NCBI RefSeq assembly: GCF_013449735.1
Contig: NZ_JACBNY010000020.1
Coordinates: forward strand, 1 to 34,748
Direction: 5' to 3'
DNA from: Pseudolactococcus laudensis
GTDB taxonomy: Bacteria > Bacillota > Bacilli > Lactobacillales > Streptococcaceae
Length of the DNA: 34,748 bases
This document shows positions 25,199 through 34,450 of this stretch, in pieces (the stretch's first letter is position 1; each line of letters begins with the position of its first letter). The notes beneath the pieces were generated by a model. It searched no databases, had not been told where the DNA came from, and was given only the letters and a program-made list of their open reading frames with translations. A program made the translations under genes and the position numbers.

Positions 25199-27673
25199 AT
25201 GATGTCACGATCGAAAAAAAGTAGAGGAGAGAAACAAAAAGTAAAATTTTTAGTTAGCCTAGTAATGGTTATCATGACCTATATTTCTTTTTTAGTACAT
25301 GTCTTACAGAAACTTGAGTTCTATTACTTTGATGCTGCTTTAGGCAATATTAAGATGCATACTCATTTATACGATGTATTATTAATGGTCGTCTGGGGTA
25401 TCATATTGGGGCTCTCTGCTATTGATAAAAAAAAGCTTAAAAAAGTAGCTGTTTCAATTCTAGTAATGCTTGTCATCAGGACTACCATTATACTTGCCAT
25501 GTTAGGTAAAATAATGGTAATAACAGACTTACTTTCTCTTGGATTTACCTCTATTGCTTGGCGGTTAGTTATATGTGTTGGAAGTGCTACCGCAGTACGA
25601 GTTATCTTTAAGAAACACCCCCAAAATCAGTGGGTGTTTTCTCCCGTTATAATGATGAGTTTTTTAGCTAGTCTTAACGCATTTGATTCCAACTTGGTAT
25701 CAGCGGGATTAGCTAAATTTCACTCTTTGTTGAACGGTAGTACGATAGAACGTTTAAAAGATTTTAGACAAGTATTACCAAATATTCTTTCTATTTGGTG
25801 GCTGTTTGCAGCTTATTTGCTAGTGTCTTTTATCATATGTTACTTTATTTTTGATAAAGCAAAAATCTCTTTGTTAGGGCTAGTATCAGTTTTCAATGTT
25901 TATGCTTCTTATGCACTCATAAGCTATATATCAAGTGCTGAAGGTGTTTATCCGGACTATTTGATGTACTGGGTTAATATCTTTTTGATGAGTTTTATTT
26001 TTCTTGCAATTTATCAAATTCTTGGAAAAATTGTTTTAGCCAATATGGTATTCGTTGTTTTTTCATCGGTCTATGCGATTGCAAATTTTTTAAAAATCAA
26101 ATATCGTCAAGAACCGATTATTCCAGCTGATTTGAAAGAAATTAAGAATGCAGTAGAGATTGTCAAGATGATTCCGTATCAAGTGGTGATATTAACGCTT
26201 GTTGGTCTGATTGCAATTATAGCAGTTTATATTTTAGTACTTAGAAAAAAAGAGTCAAAAACAAGATTAAAACTCTATCAAAGAGTTGTGGTTTTGACAG
26301 TATCTATTGCGAGCTTTATTTTGATTTCATTTTCTTTCGCCAATTCAAAGCTGGAAGATGAACCAGTATTGAATCAATTAATTGTCAAGTTGTTTTCATA
26401 TCAGAATATAGATTACCAGGGTGTTTTGCCAGTTTCAAGAATAGATGGAGCGCTTGTAACCTTTGCTCAAATGGCTGTGCAAAGACAAATGACTGAGCCA
26501 GATGGTTACTCAAAGGCAAAAATGCTTGAAATTTATAAAAAGTATGAGAATGAGGCTAATCAGCTAAATCAAACGAGACAGAATAATTTTTCGGATAGCT
26601 CGGTTGTTTTTATTCTTAGTGAATCTTTTTCCGATCCAACTAGAATACCAGGATTAACTTTATCGGAAGATCCGATTCCTTATATTAGACAGTTGAAGCA
26701 AGAGACAACGAGTGGCCTGATGTTTTCTCTAGGTTATGGTGGCGGAACGGCTAATATTGAGTATGAAGCATTGAGTAGTTTTCCAATGACAAATTACAAT
26801 GGCTCCTTAACGACACCTTTTAGTCAACTTGTGCCAGTACTGGATTATTTTCCAAATATCACGACCTCTTTTAAAGAGAAAAGTGGGATTCATTTATTTA
26901 GTTTAGATCTTTACAACCGTGAACAAGTTTGGCGAGATATTATTAAATTTAATCCAGTTATTGTAGGCGAAGATGGTGGGCGGATTGGCAACTCTCCTTA
27001 TGTCAGAGATGATGCAACTTATGATGCGATTTTAAATCAACTCAAAGATCCATCTCAAGAAGGCGGTCAATATATCCACGCAGTCACAATTCAAAACCAC
27101 TCTGCCTATACAGAAGGCTATTATAACAATGAGATAAAAGCTAGCAGTAAAACGCTTAAAAAAGATAGTCTAAAATCAATAGAGACTTATTCACAAGGCT
27201 TAAAGTATACTGATGATGCAACTAAGCGTTTTATCGATGAGATTAATCAGTTAAATAAAGATGTAACAGTGGTTTTTTATGGTGATCATTTACCAGGCAT
27301 CTATAATTACAAAGATGGAAAATCAATTATTGATAAGAATTTTGCACTAGGTCATTTGACGGACTACTTTATCTACAATAATAAAAATAATCAAAAACTG
27401 GATTACCCGGTTGTTGCACCGTATGAATTTACAAGTCTTGCGATGACACAAACGAATGCAAAAGTGACGCCATTTTATGCGCTAATGACGCAGGTTCAAA
27501 ATGAGTTGCCCGCTCTAGAAATTAATCGTTACATTGATAACGCACGTCATACTGGAACTTTGATGAGCTTATCTGGTACCCAACGTAATTTACTAGAAGA
27601 TGTGAAAATGGTACAATATGATATATATAGTAACCATAATTACTTGGGACAGTCATTTTACCAAAAAGAATAG
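25199..27673 (+). CDS. GacH/LtaS-like glycerol phosphate transferase (sulfatase superfamily)
   Basis: An 824-residue membrane enzyme. About twelve helices fill residues 1-400, followed by an outward-facing sulfatase-type domain. Key residues are Glu475 in ILSESFSDP, the likely nucleophile Thr517 in GGGTANIEYEAL, QNHSAY, and Asp696-His697 in FYGDHLPG. In streptococcal GacH this architecture adds glycerol phosphate from phosphatidylglycerol to the rhamnose polysaccharide; the same role is inferred here from position and length. The ATG at 25199 has AGAAGG six bases upstream; a TTG at 25181 would add six residues. The gene makes the polymer potentially anionic and could affect antimicrobial and phage interactions. 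Confidence 0.87.
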   Translation: MMSRSKKSRGEKQKVKFLVSLVMVIMTYISFLVHVLQKLEFYYFDAALGNIKMHTHLYDVLLMVVWGIILGLSAIDKKKLKKVAVSILVMLVIRTTIILAMLGKIMVITDLLSLGFTSIAWRLVICVGSATAVRVIFKKHPQNQWVFSPVIMMSFLASLNAFDSNLVSAGLAKFHSLLNGSTIERLKDFRQVLPNILSIWWLFAAYLLVSFIICYFIFDKAKISLLGLVSVFNVYASYALISYISSAEGVYPDYLMYWVNIFLMSFIFLAIYQILGKIVLANMVFVVFSSVYAIANFLKIKYRQEPIIPADLKEIKNAVEIVKMIPYQVVILTLVGLIAIIAVYILVLRKKESKTRLKLYQRVVVLTVSIASFILISFSFANSKLEDEPVLNQLIVKLFSYQNIDYQGVLPVSRIDGALVTFAQMAVQRQMTEPDGYSKAKMLEIYKKYENEANQLNQTRQNNFSDSSVVFILSESFSDPTRIPGLTLSEDPIPYIRQLKQETTSGLMFSLGYGGGTANIEYEALSSFPMTNYNGSLTTPFSQLVPVLDYFPNITTSFKEKSGIHLFSLDLYNREQVWRDIIKFNPVIVGEDGGRIGNSPYVRDDATYDAILNQLKDPSQEGGQYIHAVTIQNHSAYTEGYYNNEIKASSKTLKKDSLKSIETYSQGLKYTDDATKRFIDEINQLNKDVTVVFYGDHLPGIYNYKDGKSIIDKNFALGHLTDYFIYNNKNNQKLDYPVVAPYEFTSLAMTQTNAKVTPFYALMTQVQNELPALEINRYIDNARHTGTLMSLSGTQRNLLEDVKMVQYDIYSNHNYLGQSFYQKE

Positions 27674-27684
27674 GAAATCATGTT

Positions 27685-28485
27685 ATGGACTTTTTTAGTC
27701 GAAAAAATAGAATATTACTAAAAGAATTAGTAAAAACAGACTTTAAACTACGTTATCAAGGTAGTTTGATGGGGCATTTATGGTCAATTCTGAAGCCAAT
27801 GATGCTTTTTACCGTTATGTATATGGTCTTTATCCATTTTCTAAGATTCGGTAGTGATGTGCCACATTTTGAAGTAGCTTTACTCTTGGGAATGGTCATG
27901 TGGACTTTTTTTCAGGAAACAACATCAATGGGACTCGTCTCAATTGTTTCACGAGGAGATTTGCTTAGAAAATTAAGTTTTCCAAATGAAATCATTGTCA
28001 TTGCGGTTTCAATTAATGCGATGATTAACTTTCTGATCAATTTATTAGTTGTCTTTGTTTTTGCCATCATCAATGGTGTCAATATTAGCCACTATGCCTA
28101 CTTAGCACCACTATTGCTAGTAGAGCTTTATCTCTTTTCACTCGGCGTTGCTTTTATTTTAGCAACACTCTTTGTTCGTTTTAGAGATATTGGACCGATT
28201 TGGGAAGTTATGATGCAAGCTGGTATGTACGCGACACCAATTATCTATCCGATTTCGATGGTTATGGGAAAAAGTCCACTAGCAGCTAAAGTGCTCATGT
28301 TAAATCCACTTGCTCAAATCATTCAAGATATGCGTTATTTGTTAATTGATAAGGCAAATGTGATGGTAAGTCAGTTGTTAGTTTGGAAATATGCCTTTAT
28401 TCCTTATGTGATTCCTTTTATCATCTTTATCTTTGGTTACTTATTTTTCAAACACAACGCCAAAAAATTTGCGGAGATTATTTAA
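27685..28485 (+). CDS. rgpC: Polysaccharide ABC transporter permease RgpC
   Basis: A 266-residue Wzm/TagG-type permease with six membrane helices. ELVKTDFKLRYQGSLMGHLW near residues 11-30 is the amphipathic N-terminal interface helix common to this family, and SILKPMMLFTVMYMVFIHF starts the first helix. With RgpD it moves lipid-linked rhamnan across the membrane. AGGAAA lies before the ATG. rgpD begins directly after the stop. Confidence 0.94.
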   Translation: MDFFSRKNRILLKELVKTDFKLRYQGSLMGHLWSILKPMMLFTVMYMVFIHFLRFGSDVPHFEVALLLGMVMWTFFQETTSMGLVSIVSRGDLLRKLSFPNEIIVIAVSINAMINFLINLLVVFVFAIINGVNISHYAYLAPLLLVELYLFSLGVAFILATLFVRFRDIGPIWEVMMQAGMYATPIIYPISMVMGKSPLAAKVLMLNPLAQIIQDMRYLLIDKANVMVSQLLVWKYAFIPYVIPFIIFIFGYLFFKHNAKKFAEII

Positions 28486-29667
28486 ATGTCAGACAATATA
28501 GCAGTAAAAGTTGAACACGTAAGCAAACATTTTCGTCTCCCAACGGAGAGTTCATCTTCCTTAAGAACGACAATGGTCAACTATTTCAAAGGTATTAAGG
28601 GGTATAGAGAACAGCAAGTCCTGAAAGATATTTCTTTTGAAGTAGAAAAAGGCGACTTTTTCGGTATTGTTGGTCGAAATGGTTCGGGAAAATCAACACT
28701 TTTGAAGATCATTTCTCAAATTTATGTCCCTGAAAAAGGTTCTGTGACCATTGATGGCAAGCTTGTCAGCTTTATTGAATTAGGTGTCGGTTTTAACCCT
28801 GAGTTAACGGGGCGTGAAAATGTTTACCTAAATGGTGCGCTTTTAGGCTTCTCAATTGAAGAAATCAATGAGATGTATGATGATATCGTTGAGTTCGCAG
28901 AACTTTCTGAGTTCATGAATCAAAAACTCAAAAACTACTCCAGTGGAATGCAAGTACGCCTGGCCTTTTCTGTCGCAATTCAAGCTAAATCAGATATTCT
29001 GGTTTTGGATGAAATCTTAGCAGTAGGGGATGAAGCGTTTCAACGCAAAAGTCGTGAGTTTTTTGAAGAAATTAGACAAGATAAGAGCAAAACAGTTATT
29101 TTAGTAACGCATGATATGAGTGCGGTTCAGAGATATTGTAACAAAGTCATCTACATTAAAGATGGTAAACTTGAAAAATCAGAGAATTTACAAGAGATCA
29201 CGAACCAATATTCAGAAGATAATTTGGAAAGTCGGTCCACACATCCTCGCAAGAAAGTAGAAGAGAAAACGCGAATTTGGCTTGAAGCCAAATCAAATCA
29301 AGTTTTGTCAGATTCGACAGATACGTTTGATTTTCTTGTTCATATAGAGAATAATGATGAAAGATATCAAAAAGAACAATTATATGTGTCTTATTCATTA
29401 CATGATGAAAGACGTGGTGGCATTGCATTTGATAGTGGTCCAACACCCTTAACAGGGAATGAAATCGCCGCAAGCATACCTGTAAGAAATTTTCACAATA
29501 CAGAGTTTAAGATAACCGCCTCATTGAGGAAAAAAGCTGATATTATCGATGCGATTAATCCGGATGGTACTGAAATGATTTCCTTTACTAAAAATGGTGA
29601 TGATCTTCAATTTATTTTCCGAGATATCAAAGATAAAGCTGATTATGCCTTGTTGAAAGAAATCTAG
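28486..29667 (+). CDS. rgpD: Polysaccharide ABC transporter ATP-binding protein RgpD
   Basis: A 393-residue ATPase of the Wzt/TagH type. The Walker A is GRNGSGKST (residues 63-71), the signature KNYSSGMQVRLAF (about 144-156) and the Walker B DILVLDEI (about 167-174), with the switch His in VTHDMS. Residues beyond about 250 form an extra beta-rich Wzt C-terminal-like domain, which in relatives recognises the polymer end. Together with RgpC it exports the rhamnan. A 9-bp inverted repeat follows the stop. Confidence 0.94.
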   Translation: MSDNIAVKVEHVSKHFRLPTESSSSLRTTMVNYFKGIKGYREQQVLKDISFEVEKGDFFGIVGRNGSGKSTLLKIISQIYVPEKGSVTIDGKLVSFIELGVGFNPELTGRENVYLNGALLGFSIEEINEMYDDIVEFAELSEFMNQKLKNYSSGMQVRLAFSVAIQAKSDILVLDEILAVGDEAFQRKSREFFEEIRQDKSKTVILVTHDMSAVQRYCNKVIYIKDGKLEKSENLQEITNQYSEDNLESRSTHPRKKVEEKTRIWLEAKSNQVLSDSTDTFDFLVHIENNDERYQKEQLYVSYSLHDERRGGIAFDSGPTPLTGNEIAASIPVRNFHNTEFKITASLRKKADIIDAINPDGTEMISFTKNGDDLQFIFRDIKDKADYALLKEI

Positions 29668-29706
29668 CATTGGATAAGGCATATTGTCAGGATGACTGCT
29701 AGATTT
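29660..29706 (+). repeat. Inverted repeat around the rgpD stop
   Basis: AAATCTAGC (29660-29668) pairs perfectly with GCTAGATTT (29698-29706) across a 29-base loop, ending in four T. It could be a weak terminator or stability element between rgpD and the next gene. Confidence 0.4.
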
Positions 29707-29773
29707 TGGGGCTGTTTGTGCGAAGTAACATCAACAGGATAACTAGCCAATTATTTTAGGAGCGAGTAAAGTT

Positions 29774-31087
29774 ATGGATAATCAAAGAAATCAACCCAAA
29801 GTAAGTGTTTTGATGGCAGTTAAAAACTCTGAAAAATTTGTTGGTCAAACGATTCAAAGTGTCTTGGATCAAACCTTTACTAATTTTGAATTTATTATTT
29901 TAGATGATGGATCCACCGATGCCTCAACTCAGATTATAAAACAATATGCTGAGGCAGATAGTCGGATTAAGGCGTTTTACCTCACATCATCGATTGGTAT
30001 TCCATGTGGTTTCAAATATACAGTTGAAAAAGGTATGGGCGAATATTTGGCCCGTATTGATGGAGATGACTTTTGGGAGCCAAGTAAACTTGCCAAGCAG
30101 GTTGACTTATTAGATGAAAAACCAGAAATTGGTGCTTCTTCTACTTTTGTAACTATTGTTGATGAGCAAGGTGAGCCTTTGGATAATCAAGCATCACAAG
30201 GACGCTTGGCGCATTTTAATGCTCATAATAGATCGCATGAAGAATGGTTGAGAACTTTTGTGTTAGAAGGATCACGTTCAGCACATCCATCCATGATGGT
30301 CAGGAAATCAGTGGTTGATGCTGTTGGTAATTACAATCCCTTATTATGGCAACTCAACGATTTTGATTTATGGTTACGTATCCTTGCTAAATATCCAATT
30401 GAAATTATTGAAGAACCCTTGTTGAATTACCGCTGGTTTCCAGAAGAAGGCGGGAATGTCAGTAGTTACTCTGAAGCGGTGATGCATCGAACGATGTTTG
30501 AAGCATCAATCGTTTTTGATGATTATTTTGAAAAAGTACCAAATGAGCTATTCTATCTAGCTTTTAAGCAGGAAATTGATGCAGAATTTTCATTTTCAGA
30601 TTATATGGAAGATGAAAAAACACTCATCAAATACTTGATACTTAGAACGATTCAAAGTGTTTCATGGTCACAGGATGCTATCCACTTAATCGCCCTAAAT
30701 CAGTTAGGTAATGCCATTAAACATCATCAAGTGAGTGAGAGACTTCTAAAACAAGTGAATCTAACACCGATAGGTTTTATTCACTACGATGATTTTCCTA
30801 TTTTCTACAATGGGGCTGAGGTTTCGCCAATAGCTGCTACGCAGAATCATTTGAATGACTTAAATGATTATTCAGAATCATTATTGAATCTATCAAAGGT
30901 ATACGAGAGTAAAATCGACTATCTAGAAAAAACGCTTCAAGAAACGCAAGATTTGATGAAACTTTATAAAGAGCAAAAAGAGTATTACGAAGTGCAAATG
31001 GTCGAAAAAGAAGCACTAGAAAAAGAGTTAGAGGCTTATCATGCACGCCCTATTCGAGAAATGATTCGGAAAATTCGGGAGAAATAA
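29774..31087 (+). CDS. GT2 glycosyltransferase with C-terminal coiled coil
   Basis: A 437-residue protein. The GT-A domain (about residues 9-250) has VSVLMAVKNSEKFVGQTIQS, LDDGSTDAS and the DxD-like RIDGDDFWEP (about 94-103); NDFDLWLRI is a likely acceptor or base region. Residues about 365-425 are charged and heptad-like (SKIDYLEKTLQETQDLMKLY), a coiled coil that may bind a partner or measure chain length. It may stand in for RgpE, adding a side-chain sugar, but its sugar cannot be assigned. It begins after AGGAG, 106 bases downstream of rgpD. Confidence 0.88.
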   Translation: MDNQRNQPKVSVLMAVKNSEKFVGQTIQSVLDQTFTNFEFIILDDGSTDASTQIIKQYAEADSRIKAFYLTSSIGIPCGFKYTVEKGMGEYLARIDGDDFWEPSKLAKQVDLLDEKPEIGASSTFVTIVDEQGEPLDNQASQGRLAHFNAHNRSHEEWLRTFVLEGSRSAHPSMMVRKSVVDAVGNYNPLLWQLNDFDLWLRILAKYPIEIIEEPLLNYRWFPEEGGNVSSYSEAVMHRTMFEASIVFDDYFEKVPNELFYLAFKQEIDAEFSFSDYMEDEKTLIKYLILRTIQSVSWSQDAIHLIALNQLGNAIKHHQVSERLLKQVNLTPIGFIHYDDFPIFYNGAEVSPIAATQNHLNDLNDYSESLLNLSKVYESKIDYLEKTLQETQDLMKLYKEQKEYYEVQMVEKEALEKELEAYHARPIREMIRKIREK

Positions 31088-31166
31088 TGAGTTATAGTTA
31101 GACTTTAATCTGATGATGATTTAAAAAGACAATTGTATTATAAAAAACCTGAGGATGTGATCACAA

Positions 31167-32096
31167 ATGAAGAAATTATCCATTATCGTTCCCTGTTACA
31201 ACGAACAAGAAACAGTTGAACTTTTTATTCGAGAGATGGAAAAAGTAGAAACTGAAATGCCACTAAAATTTGAATATATCTTTATCAACGATGGTTCAAG
31301 TGATGAGACTCTGAGAGTTTTAAAAAATGCAGCAAGCTTGAAAGAAAACATTAATTTTATTTCTTTTTCAAGAAACTTTGGTAAAGAAGCTGCTCTCATA
31401 GCAGGTCTTAAAGCGGCAACAGGGGATTTTGTAACCGTGATGGATGTGGATTTGCAAGACCCACCTGAACTACTGCCTGAGATGTATCAAAAAATTCAAG
31501 ATGGTTATGACATTGTTGGTACGAGACGTTCCGATAGGGTTGGTGAGCCAGTGATCCGGTCGTTTTTTGCTAAAAACTTCTATAAGATTATTAATAGCAT
31601 TTCTGATGTTAAAATGATTGATGGTGCGCGTGATTTTCGGTTGATGACACGCCAGGTTGTCGATGCTATTTTAGAGTTAAATGAAGTGAATCGGTTTTCG
31701 AAAGGTTTGTTTTCGTGGGTTGGATTTGACACTTACTATATTTCTTATGAAAATAGAGAACGTTCTGCAGGAGAAACAACCTGGAATTTTTGGTCATTAT
31801 TTAAATATTCACTTGAAGGCATTATAAATTTTTCAGAAACTCCACTTAATATTGCAACATTTGTTGGTATTTTGAGTTGTATCATCTCAATTTTTGCGAT
31901 GCTTTACTTCTTTTTAAGCAACTTAATAACTAGAAATCCTGTACCAGGATGGCCGTCACTAATCTGTATCATACTTTTTCTGGGGGGATTGCAGTTATTC
32001 TGTTTGGGAATAGTTGGCAAATATATTGGAAAAATATTTTTGGAAGTGAAAAAACGACCTAATTATATCATCAAGGAAGCTAATTTAGATAAGTAA
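31167..32096 (+). CDS. GtrB/GacI-like polyprenyl-phosphate glycosyltransferase
   Basis: A 309-residue enzyme of the DPM1/GtrB group that moves a sugar from a nucleotide donor to undecaprenyl phosphate at the inner face. LSIIVPCYNEQETVELFI, FINDGSSDET and the metal site VMDVDLQDPP (about residues 87-96) are clear. RSAGETTWNFWSLFKYSLEG precedes two C-terminal membrane helices (about 228-250 and 262-285). In GAS the GacI homologue makes Und-P-GlcNAc for the side chain; the sugar here is unknown. GAGG lies 12 bases before the ATG. The GT-C-like gene follows. Confidence 0.92.
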   Translation: MKKLSIIVPCYNEQETVELFIREMEKVETEMPLKFEYIFINDGSSDETLRVLKNAASLKENINFISFSRNFGKEAALIAGLKAATGDFVTVMDVDLQDPPELLPEMYQKIQDGYDIVGTRRSDRVGEPVIRSFFAKNFYKIINSISDVKMIDGARDFRLMTRQVVDAILELNEVNRFSKGLFSWVGFDTYYISYENRERSAGETTWNFWSLFKYSLEGIINFSETPLNIATFVGILSCIISIFAMLYFFLSNLITRNPVPGWPSLICIILFLGGLQLFCLGIVGKYIGKIFLEVKKRPNYIIKEANLDK

Positions 32097-32168
32097 GCAT
32101 TAATGATGGAAGAACGACGTTTGTTAGTATCAAATAATCACGAAGAAATAAGTAGAATAGGATGAGGT

Positions 32169-33677
32169 ATGCAACGAGTTGATGGTGTTTTAAGAAAGAT
32201 TTTATTTATATTACTAGGGTTAATCTCTATCTACTGGCTATATTGGTCAGTTAGATATATGTTTACAGATGTTTTTCCAATTATGAGTCGGGCGCTCTTT
32301 TTATCAGTTATTACTGTTTTGATTATCATTGGTTTCATGTTTTATACACCCCTTAAAGCTTTAATGATTAGAACTTCAAAATTCCTCTATACCTATCGTT
32401 ATTGGGTAATCAGTATTTTGTTTGTAATCCAAGTTATTGTCTCTTTATTTGCACAGGCAATTGCCAATGGGGATGCTACGGTTTTATATAAAGTCGCAAC
32501 CAATACCCCACTTGGAGGTGCAGGTGTTGCCAAATATTTTTCGGTCAATTCGAATAACTTTTTAATTGCTGTATTTTTCAAGATGATTAACCGTCTTGTC
32601 ACAGCAAAATATACCATGCTAGCAGTTTCTATTTTAAATGCAGTGTTTATAGATGTGGGTATTTTACTACTGACTAGCTTATCAAAACAATTAAAAGACG
32701 AAAAATTAGCTCAAATTGTCTTTTTAGAATCTTTCTTTTTGTTTGGTCTTCAACCTCAGTTTTTATATTTTTACAGCGACCCTATTACCTTCTTTTTGAT
32801 GAGCTTACTTTGCTATTTAGTCATCAAAAATAGAGAACGGTCAGGATTCATCAGATGGTTTATTATAGGTGTTATTTTCAGTATCGCCTATCAAGTTAGA
32901 ATGCCAGTTTTTGTTTACTTGATTGCATTGGTAGTGGTCTACATTTACCAGTTGATATTTTCAAATGCCATTAAAAACTTCAAAAAAACTGCAGTAAAAA
33001 GCTTATTTGTTGTCATGGGGATTGTGGCGATGTCTGCAGGAGTTGAATATTATGCACAGCATCAACATTTTGCAGAATATGATAAGAAATATACGAGAAG
33101 TCTTTTGTACTATGTTGATTTAGGATTAACTGATACAGGATCAAATCACTATGCTCTTCCGCAAAATATTCTCTACCCTGAAACTGCGGAAAAGTTTGCG
33201 ACTAAAGCTTATCTAGCACCACAGATTAAAGCAGATATTAAGAAAAGATTATCTGAGTATGGTTTATCAGGTCTCATCAGACATCAGAGTACTAAATTCA
33301 AGCTTTTCGTTCAAGATGGTAGCTTAGGCTGGACTGTTGAAAGAGTTTTGCAAGAACCAAATGTGATTCCAACTAAATTAACAAAATCAAAATTAGGTCA
33401 AAAAATCAGAGATATTGTCTATGTTGGCCGCCCCTACTATGCAAATTATGCACTCTATATGCAATTTGTTTGGATCATTGTTGTGTTTGGGTTGGTGAAA
33501 TACTTTAAAAAGTATAAACATGTCTCGGATACCGAACTGGTATTACAACTTGTTTTATTTGGTGGGATCCTCTTCTTATCGCTATTTGAAGCAGGTAGAA
33601 GTCGCTATTTAATTCAGTTTTTACCAGCGATTATTCTATTGTCTTCCTTCGGATATCAAAAAAAGAAAATAGATTAG
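32169..33677 (+). CDS. Polytopic membrane protein, probable GT-C glycosyltransferase (GacL-like)
   Basis: A 502-residue protein with about eleven to thirteen membrane helices and short loops. After the first helices the external loop AQAIANGDATVLYKVATNTP (about residues 94-113) carries the acidic residue expected of GT-C enzymes, and a larger loop lies at about 300-410. EAGRSRYLIQFLPAIILLS near the end is common in such transferases. Placed after a GtrB-like gene, it probably transfers the sugar from Und-P to the exported rhamnan. The match is by architecture rather than strong motif, so the call is moderate. GATGAGGT directly precedes the ATG. Confidence 0.75.
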   Translation: MQRVDGVLRKILFILLGLISIYWLYWSVRYMFTDVFPIMSRALFLSVITVLIIIGFMFYTPLKALMIRTSKFLYTYRYWVISILFVIQVIVSLFAQAIANGDATVLYKVATNTPLGGAGVAKYFSVNSNNFLIAVFFKMINRLVTAKYTMLAVSILNAVFIDVGILLLTSLSKQLKDEKLAQIVFLESFFLFGLQPQFLYFYSDPITFFLMSLLCYLVIKNRERSGFIRWFIIGVIFSIAYQVRMPVFVYLIALVVVYIYQLIFSNAIKNFKKTAVKSLFVVMGIVAMSAGVEYYAQHQHFAEYDKKYTRSLLYYVDLGLTDTGSNHYALPQNILYPETAEKFATKAYLAPQIKADIKKRLSEYGLSGLIRHQSTKFKLFVQDGSLGWTVERVLQEPNVIPTKLTKSKLGQKIRDIVYVGRPYYANYALYMQFVWIIVVFGLVKYFKKYKHVSDTELVLQLVLFGGILFLSLFEAGRSRYLIQFLPAIILLSSFGYQKKKID

Positions 33678-33693
33678 TTTAGGGAAATTGAAG

Positions 33694-34100
33694 ATGAAAC
33701 ATATGAAAATGATTGTGGGTGCGTTATCAATTGTAGTGTTACTGATGGTTAGTATTCTAGTTTATAACAGATTGAATGGTCATTCGAATGTTGTGATACC
33801 TAAGTCAAGCCAAGTTAAACAAACTTCAACTTCTAAAACATTGAAAAAAAATCTTCGGAAGACATTCTTGATAAGAGTGACCAAACAGAGAGTTCTGAAC
33901 CAGCAAAATCTGATAGTTTTGCTGCGGATCAGCATGTAACTGGACAAGAAATTAAGCTTGCGCGTCAAGAGCTAAAACGGGCAGGTATTGATACTGATAA
34001 ATTGAGTGATGAGGAGATTTCAGTTTATATTGAACAAGCAAAGGTGGAAGGAAGGAGTATTGTTGAAGTCGCTAAAAGTTTTGGCAATATTTCGGATTAA
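33694..34100 (+). pseudogene. Small membrane-anchored protein with a frameshift at an A8 run
   Basis: The ATG at 33694 has AGGGA eight bases upstream. The first frame encodes MKHMKMIVGALSIVVLLMVS, a membrane anchor, then a polar, Ser/Thr-rich stretch. At the eight-A run 33844-33851 the coding sense moves to the -1 frame, which continues SSEDILDKSDQTESSEPAKS and a helical region, QEIKLARQELKRAGI then LSDEEISVYIEQAKVEG, to a TAA at 34098-34100. One extra A would join both parts into about 135 residues. Without it, translation stops at 33939 (81 residues). It may be a real mutation, a read error, or slippage. I do not recognise the family; it follows the rhamnan genes closely. Confidence 0.7.
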
Positions 34101-34126
34101 TTCTTCCAAATTAAAACAGATGTAAG

Positions 34127-34168
34127 TGCAGGTTTTCACAGTGTGACTATGCTAACCTGCATTTTTTT
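34127..34168 (+). terminator. Intrinsic terminator at the end of the polysaccharide locus
   Basis: TGCAGGTT (34127-34134) pairs with AACCTGCA (34154-34161), followed by seven T. Confidence 0.88.
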
Positions 34169-34328
34169 CTTAAATATAGTATTCTGATATTTCGAGATAT
34201 TCTAATTTATGGTGCATTCATAAGATTCAAAAAATAGGATGAAGTTGAAAAAATCCTTCTATATAGTTCTTTTAAGAATACAAATTATTTTTTGTTTTAA
34301 TGGAACACTATTAAAATATATTATTGTT
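34169..34328. other. AT-rich stretch without a recognisable gene
   Basis: Between the terminator and the next promoter the sequence is strongly AT-rich with stops in every frame that I checked. An imperfect inverted repeat lies near 34236-34264 (ATAGGAT and ATCCTTCTAT). I see no other signal. Confidence 0.5.
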
Positions 34329-34357
34329 TTGCCATTTTAGTGATAGTAAGATATAAT
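34329..34357 (+). promoter_or_regulatory. Promoter of the small secreted peptide gene
   Basis: -35 TTGCCA (34329-34334), a 17-base spacer and a perfect -10 TATAAT (34352-34357). The leader of about 85 bases ends in the strong ribosome site AGAAGGAAGGA (34433-34443). Confidence 0.75.
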
Positions 34358-34450
34358 AAAAGATGTGATTATCTATTGATAGTTTAATGAAATTGCATTA
34401 ATTATTATAATTTAAATATCTTATCAATCACTAGAAGGAAGGATTATCTT

